Below are positions 6,704 through 6,886 of a stretch of DNA of 6,886 nucleotides, one piece after another (the first letter of the stretch is position 1; each line of letters starts with the position of its first letter). The notes below the pieces were generated by a model. The model saw only the letters and a program-made list of their open reading frames with translations. It did no database searches and was not told the DNA's origin. The DNA is from Opitutia bacterium UBA7441. GTDB taxonomy: Bacteria; Verrucomicrobiota; Verrucomicrobiia; Opitutales; Coraliomargaritaceae. The DNA is taken from the NCBI GenBank assembly GCA_002480015.1, contig DLQD01000130.1, forward strand, positions 1 to 6,886. The letters run 5' to 3'. The translations under genes and the position numbers were made by a program.

Positions 6704-6770
6704 CACCTAAAGGAAGCCACATACGTAGGTCCGCTCCTTTAGGTGCGGAACGGGTTCCGGCAACTGTTGC
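6704..6770. repeat. Cluster of three palindromes after the membrane protein gene
   Basis: CACCTAAAGGA (6704-6714) pairs perfectly with TCCTTTAGGTG (6735-6745): 11 bp around a 20-base loop, with two more GC pairs possible after a bulged A. Directly after it, CGGAAC/GTTCCG (6746-6751 and 6754-6759) and GCAAC/GTTGC (6760-6764 and 6766-6770) form two small tight palindromes. No T tract follows on either strand, so a classical terminator is unlikely. It may be a REP-like intergenic element; whether it recurs in the genome cannot be seen here. Confidence 0.55.
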
Positions 6771-6810
6771 GGTCTGTGCCCCCCCTGTGGATTTGATGGC
6801 ACCCCTCTCA

Positions 6811-6837
6811 GGCTATTGGGCTATTGGGCTATTGGGC
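6811..6837. repeat. Octamer tandem repeat, three copies of GGCTATTG
   Basis: GGCTATTG is repeated three times without error (6811-6834), followed by the first three bases of a fourth copy. It lies in DNA with no convincing gene. Copy number of such short arrays often varies by polymerase slippage (known of such repeats in general). The complementary strand reads CCAATAGC. Confidence 0.8.
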
Positions 6838-6886
6838 GGTCCTCTTCCCACTGCGCCTGCACATGCCCTTCGCACTCAATTCTTCG

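Noticed and set aside
6821..6886. Minus-strand open frame of 21 codons entering from the right edge and ending in the octamer array
   Set aside because: It is too short to recognise, and its stop lies within the tandem repeat. It could be the end of a gene beyond the window, but nothing in it supports that.

Overview
The window looks like chromosomal DNA from a Gram-negative bacterium of the PVC group. The best guess is Verrucomicrobiota, class Opitutia (the Puniceicoccales/Coraliomargarita side). That guess rests on the overall style of the proteins: a NuoC with a long acidic proline-rich tail, a cysteine-free FmdB-like protein, and an OstA-repeat envelope protein with an LptC-like N-terminus. 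No rRNA or tRNA is present to confirm it. I see no CRISPR array, complete mobile element or intact defence system. Most of the window is housekeeping DNA; the more unusual material lies in the small genes, a gene remnant and the intergenic regions.

Left part (1-1707, minus strand): the start of a respiratory complex I operon in the order nuoB-nuoC-nuoD, with gaps of 3 and 9 bases. NuoD runs off the left edge. The operon begins with nuoB; no nuoA lies in front of it. A 189-base divergent intergenic region (1708-1896) holds nested inverted repeats and a weak candidate promoter.

Middle (1897-2426, plus strand): a 112-residue FmdB-family-like protein that has lost all four zinc-ligand cysteines. 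It is followed at once by about 58 codons of the C-terminal end of a RES-domain toxin, with no N-terminal half and no antitoxin. The stop of this remnant overlaps the convergent stop of the next gene inside one CTAG palindrome.

Right part (2423-6136, minus strand): aspS (aspartyl-tRNA synthetase, of the kind predicted to be non-discriminating), then a perfect 9-bp terminator-like hairpin. The T-rich tail of the hairpin ends right at the start codon of a 623-residue exported protein. That protein has an LptC-like N-terminal domain and three tandem LptA/OstA-type units, and is probably a periplasmic component of lipopolysaccharide transport.

Far right (6205-6886): divergent from aspS is a 151-residue protein of unknown function with one N-terminal membrane anchor. 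After it comes a non-coding stretch with a cluster of palindromes and a three-copy octamer tandem repeat.
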